Below are positions 62,692 to 64,000 of a stretch of DNA of 64,000 bases, piece after piece. The notes beneath the pieces were generated by a model. The model was not told the DNA's origin. It searched no databases and saw only the letters and a list, made by a program, of their open reading frames with translations. A program made the translations under genes and the position numbers. The DNA is from Streptomyces sp. T12. GTDB lineage: Bacteria; Actinomycetota; Actinomycetes; Streptomycetales; Streptomycetaceae. The DNA is taken from contig NZ_CP117866.1 of assembly GCF_028736035.1 (NCBI RefSeq), positions 2,294,001 through 2,358,000 of the forward strand, given 5' to 3'. Positions within the stretch are counted from its first letter, which is position 1; every line of letters begins with the position of its first letter.

Positions 62692-62708
62692 GGTGCGGGT
62701 GGGCCGGG

Positions 62709-64000
62709 TCAGCGCAGGTGGCCGGCGCCCGCGCAGTGGTTGAGGATCCCCGGCAGCGCCTTGGGGTTGTCGACCTTCGTGCGCAGGGTCGGCTTCCACC
62801 CGGCGCCGGACTGGAGGGTCTCCGCGGGGATCTCGGCGTTGTGGACCGCGATGAGATCCGTCAGTTTGCCGTTGACGTAGTTGTTCTCGGCGGTCAGCGG
62901 CGACTCCTTCCACTTCTTCAGCACCTTGCCGACGCTCGCGCCGGCCGGCAGCGTGATGGCGTTGTCGCTGGCGTAGAGCTGCGAGGAGATGCCGATACCG
63001 AAGATGTAGTAGTCGTCCTTCTGCTCCTCGGTCACCACGTAGTGGTTGTTGTAGACGTCGACCTGTCCGAACCGCACCCGCGGGGACCGCTGGAGGATCC
63101 CGTCGAAGCGGTTGTGGTGCATGGTGACCTTGAGCTTGCCGGAGTCGATGGCGGCGAGGCCGTCGCCGTTGCCGATCAGCATGTTCTTGTCGTGGTCCTG
63201 GAAGCGGTTCCAGGACACGGTCACGTAGTTGGAGCCGCGCACGATGTCCGTCAGCCCGTCGTGCTGCTGGAAGACCTTGCCGAAGTAGACCGGCCGCTCG
63301 CTGTCGGGGTAGCGCCCGTCGGTGAACGTGTTGTGGTCGAGCCACACGTGGTCGGTGCCGTAGACGACCACGGCGTCGTACTCGGAGTTCCAGGCACCGG
63401 TGGCGTTGTCGTCGGTCGGGTCCCACTTCGGGAAGCAGTCGAGCGGGGCCTCGATGGTGAGGTTGCGCAGGATGACGTTCGAGACGCCCTTGATCTGGAG
63501 GCTGCCGCCGAGGATGCCGGAGTTCTTGCCGACGCCGACGATGGTGGTGTTGCTGGGGATGTTGGCCTTGATCTCCGTGTCCTGCTTGGCGGCGGAGGCG
63601 ACCCGCGCGTCCTCCTGCGGACCCATGGCGACCTTGTCGTTGCCGTAGACGGCCGGGTCGTAGTCCTTGAGGTACTGCTGGAGGTCGTACCCGTCGGTGA
63701 CGAAGGCCTCGCAGCCCTGGGAGACGGCGTCGATCATGCCCTTGACCTGGATGATCTTCGGCGCGTCGCCCCCGTCCTTGAGCGCGGCCTTGAACTCGGC
63801 CCAGGTGGTGACGGTGTAGACGTGCTCGGCATCGGCGGCCGACCCCCCGGTCGTACCGGCACCTTCCGAGCCCCAGCCGTCGCCCGCGCCGAGGACCTGG
63901 CGGCCGAGGTCACGGGGGCCCGCCTGGGCACTGGTGCCGGTGAGACCGAGGACGAGCGCGGTGCAGCCGATCAGCACAGCTGCCTTCGTCGTGGCATGCC
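62709..64000 (-). CDS. Secreted pectate lyase, PL1 family (copy 2, start outside window)
   Basis: A PL1 pectate lyase of at least 430 residues. Catalytic signatures are HVWLDHNTFTDGRY, DGLTDIVRGSNYVTVSWNRF and LQRSPRVRFGQVDVYNN, with calcium-binding aspartates in between. The frame can be started at GTG 63977, but it stays open to base 64000 and the added residues (HATTKAAVLIGC) fit the front of a signal peptide. The real start therefore lies just beyond the window. It is more closely related in layout to copy 1 than to PL3 or PL9. Confidence 0.88.
   Translation of the reverse strand, partial: HATTKAAVLIGCTALVLGLTGTSAQAGPRDLGRQVLGAGDGWGSEGAGTTGGSAADAEHVYTVTTWAEFKAALKDGGDAPKIIQVKGMIDAVSQGCEAFVTDGYDLQQYLKDYDPAVYGNDKVAMGPQEDARVASAAKQDTEIKANIPSNTTIVGVGKNSGILGGSLQIKGVSNVILRNLTIEAPLDCFPKWDPTDDNATGAWNSEYDAVVVYGTDHVWLDHNTFTDGRYPDSERPVYFGKVFQQHDGLTDIVRGSNYVTVSWNRFQDHDKNMLIGNGDGLAAIDSGKLKVTMHHNRFDGILQRSPRVRFGQVDVYNNHYVVTEEQKDDYYIFGIGISSQLYASDNAITLPAGASVGKVLKKWKESPLTAENNYVNGKLTDLIAVHNAEIPAETLQSGAGWKPTLRTKVDNPKALPGILNHCAGAGHLR

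Noticed and set aside
62709..63977. Treating GTG 63977 as the true start of the last PL1 gene
   Set aside because: The frame remains open to the window edge, and the extra residues complete a signal peptide, so the start is most likely outside.

Overview
The window is a 64 kb chromosomal segment of a high-GC actinomycete, almost certainly a Streptomyces. This is inferred from the strong G/C third-position bias, frequent GTG starts, long shadow ORFs on the opposite strands, an LAETG cell-wall anchor protein beside the cobalamin genes, an ectABCD set, NarL-type and SigE/ECF regulators, and many Tat-like or lipoprotein exported enzymes. There is no sign of phage, integrase or transposase genes, and no rRNA, tRNA or CRISPR array was seen.

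Region 1 (1-16252, + strand) is a cobalamin (B12) biosynthesis operon read without a large break: cobQ (5' end outside the window), cobN, a fused chlI/chlD-type chelatase motor, cobO, cobB, cobI, cobM, cobL, a cbiG-cobJ fusion, cobH, a long-form cbiX with a metal-binding tail, and cobC. Nearly every junction is a start/stop overlap. The only real gap, before cobM, is a C-homopolymer block. The set mixes an early (anaerobic-type) cobalt chelatase, CbiX, and CbiG with the late (aerobic-type) CobN chelatase. cobB carries a 120-bp dispersed repeat inserted in frame between its two domains.

Region 2 (16200-27784, - strand) holds a carbohydrate ABC importer operon (two permeases, a lipoprotein, a LacI regulator and a DUF2264 protein) behind a promoter with a LacI-type palindrome between -35 and -10. 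An LAETG-anchored surface protein, an amidohydrolase and a polar amino-acid ABC importer with its own promoter/operator follow.

Region 3 (27785-33144, + strand) has a class V aminotransferase, a second copy of the dispersed repeat, a DinB-like protein, and the ectoine/hydroxyectoine genes ectABCD behind an unusually AT-rich leader.

Region 4 (33148-51148) is mixed housekeeping and regulation: an ECF sigma factor with a zinc-finger/maleylpyruvate-isomerase-like anti-sigma protein, a second class V aminotransferase, a FrnE-type DsbA protein, GNAT enzymes, a GlxA-type AraC regulator, an MFS exporter, a DUF1349 protein, an aldehyde dehydrogenase with a divergent IclR regulator, a membrane protein/histidine kinase/response regulator set, a stand-alone PBP2-type transpeptidase, an NCS2 purine permease, and a SigE-family sigma factor with a membrane partner.

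Region 5 (51232-64000) is a pectin-degradation island: PL3, two PL9 and two PL1 pectate lyases, two CE8 pectin methylesterases, a secreted alpha/beta-hydrolase that may be a pectin esterase, a double GH43 arabinanase/xylosidase, and a secreted HAD phosphatase. Most are on the - strand in an apparent operon entering from the right edge, where the last PL1 gene is cut. Together the exported enzymes could demethylate, cleave and debranch pectin. The ABC/LacI/DUF2264 operon of region 2 is a plausible but unproven importer for oligosaccharides of this kind.
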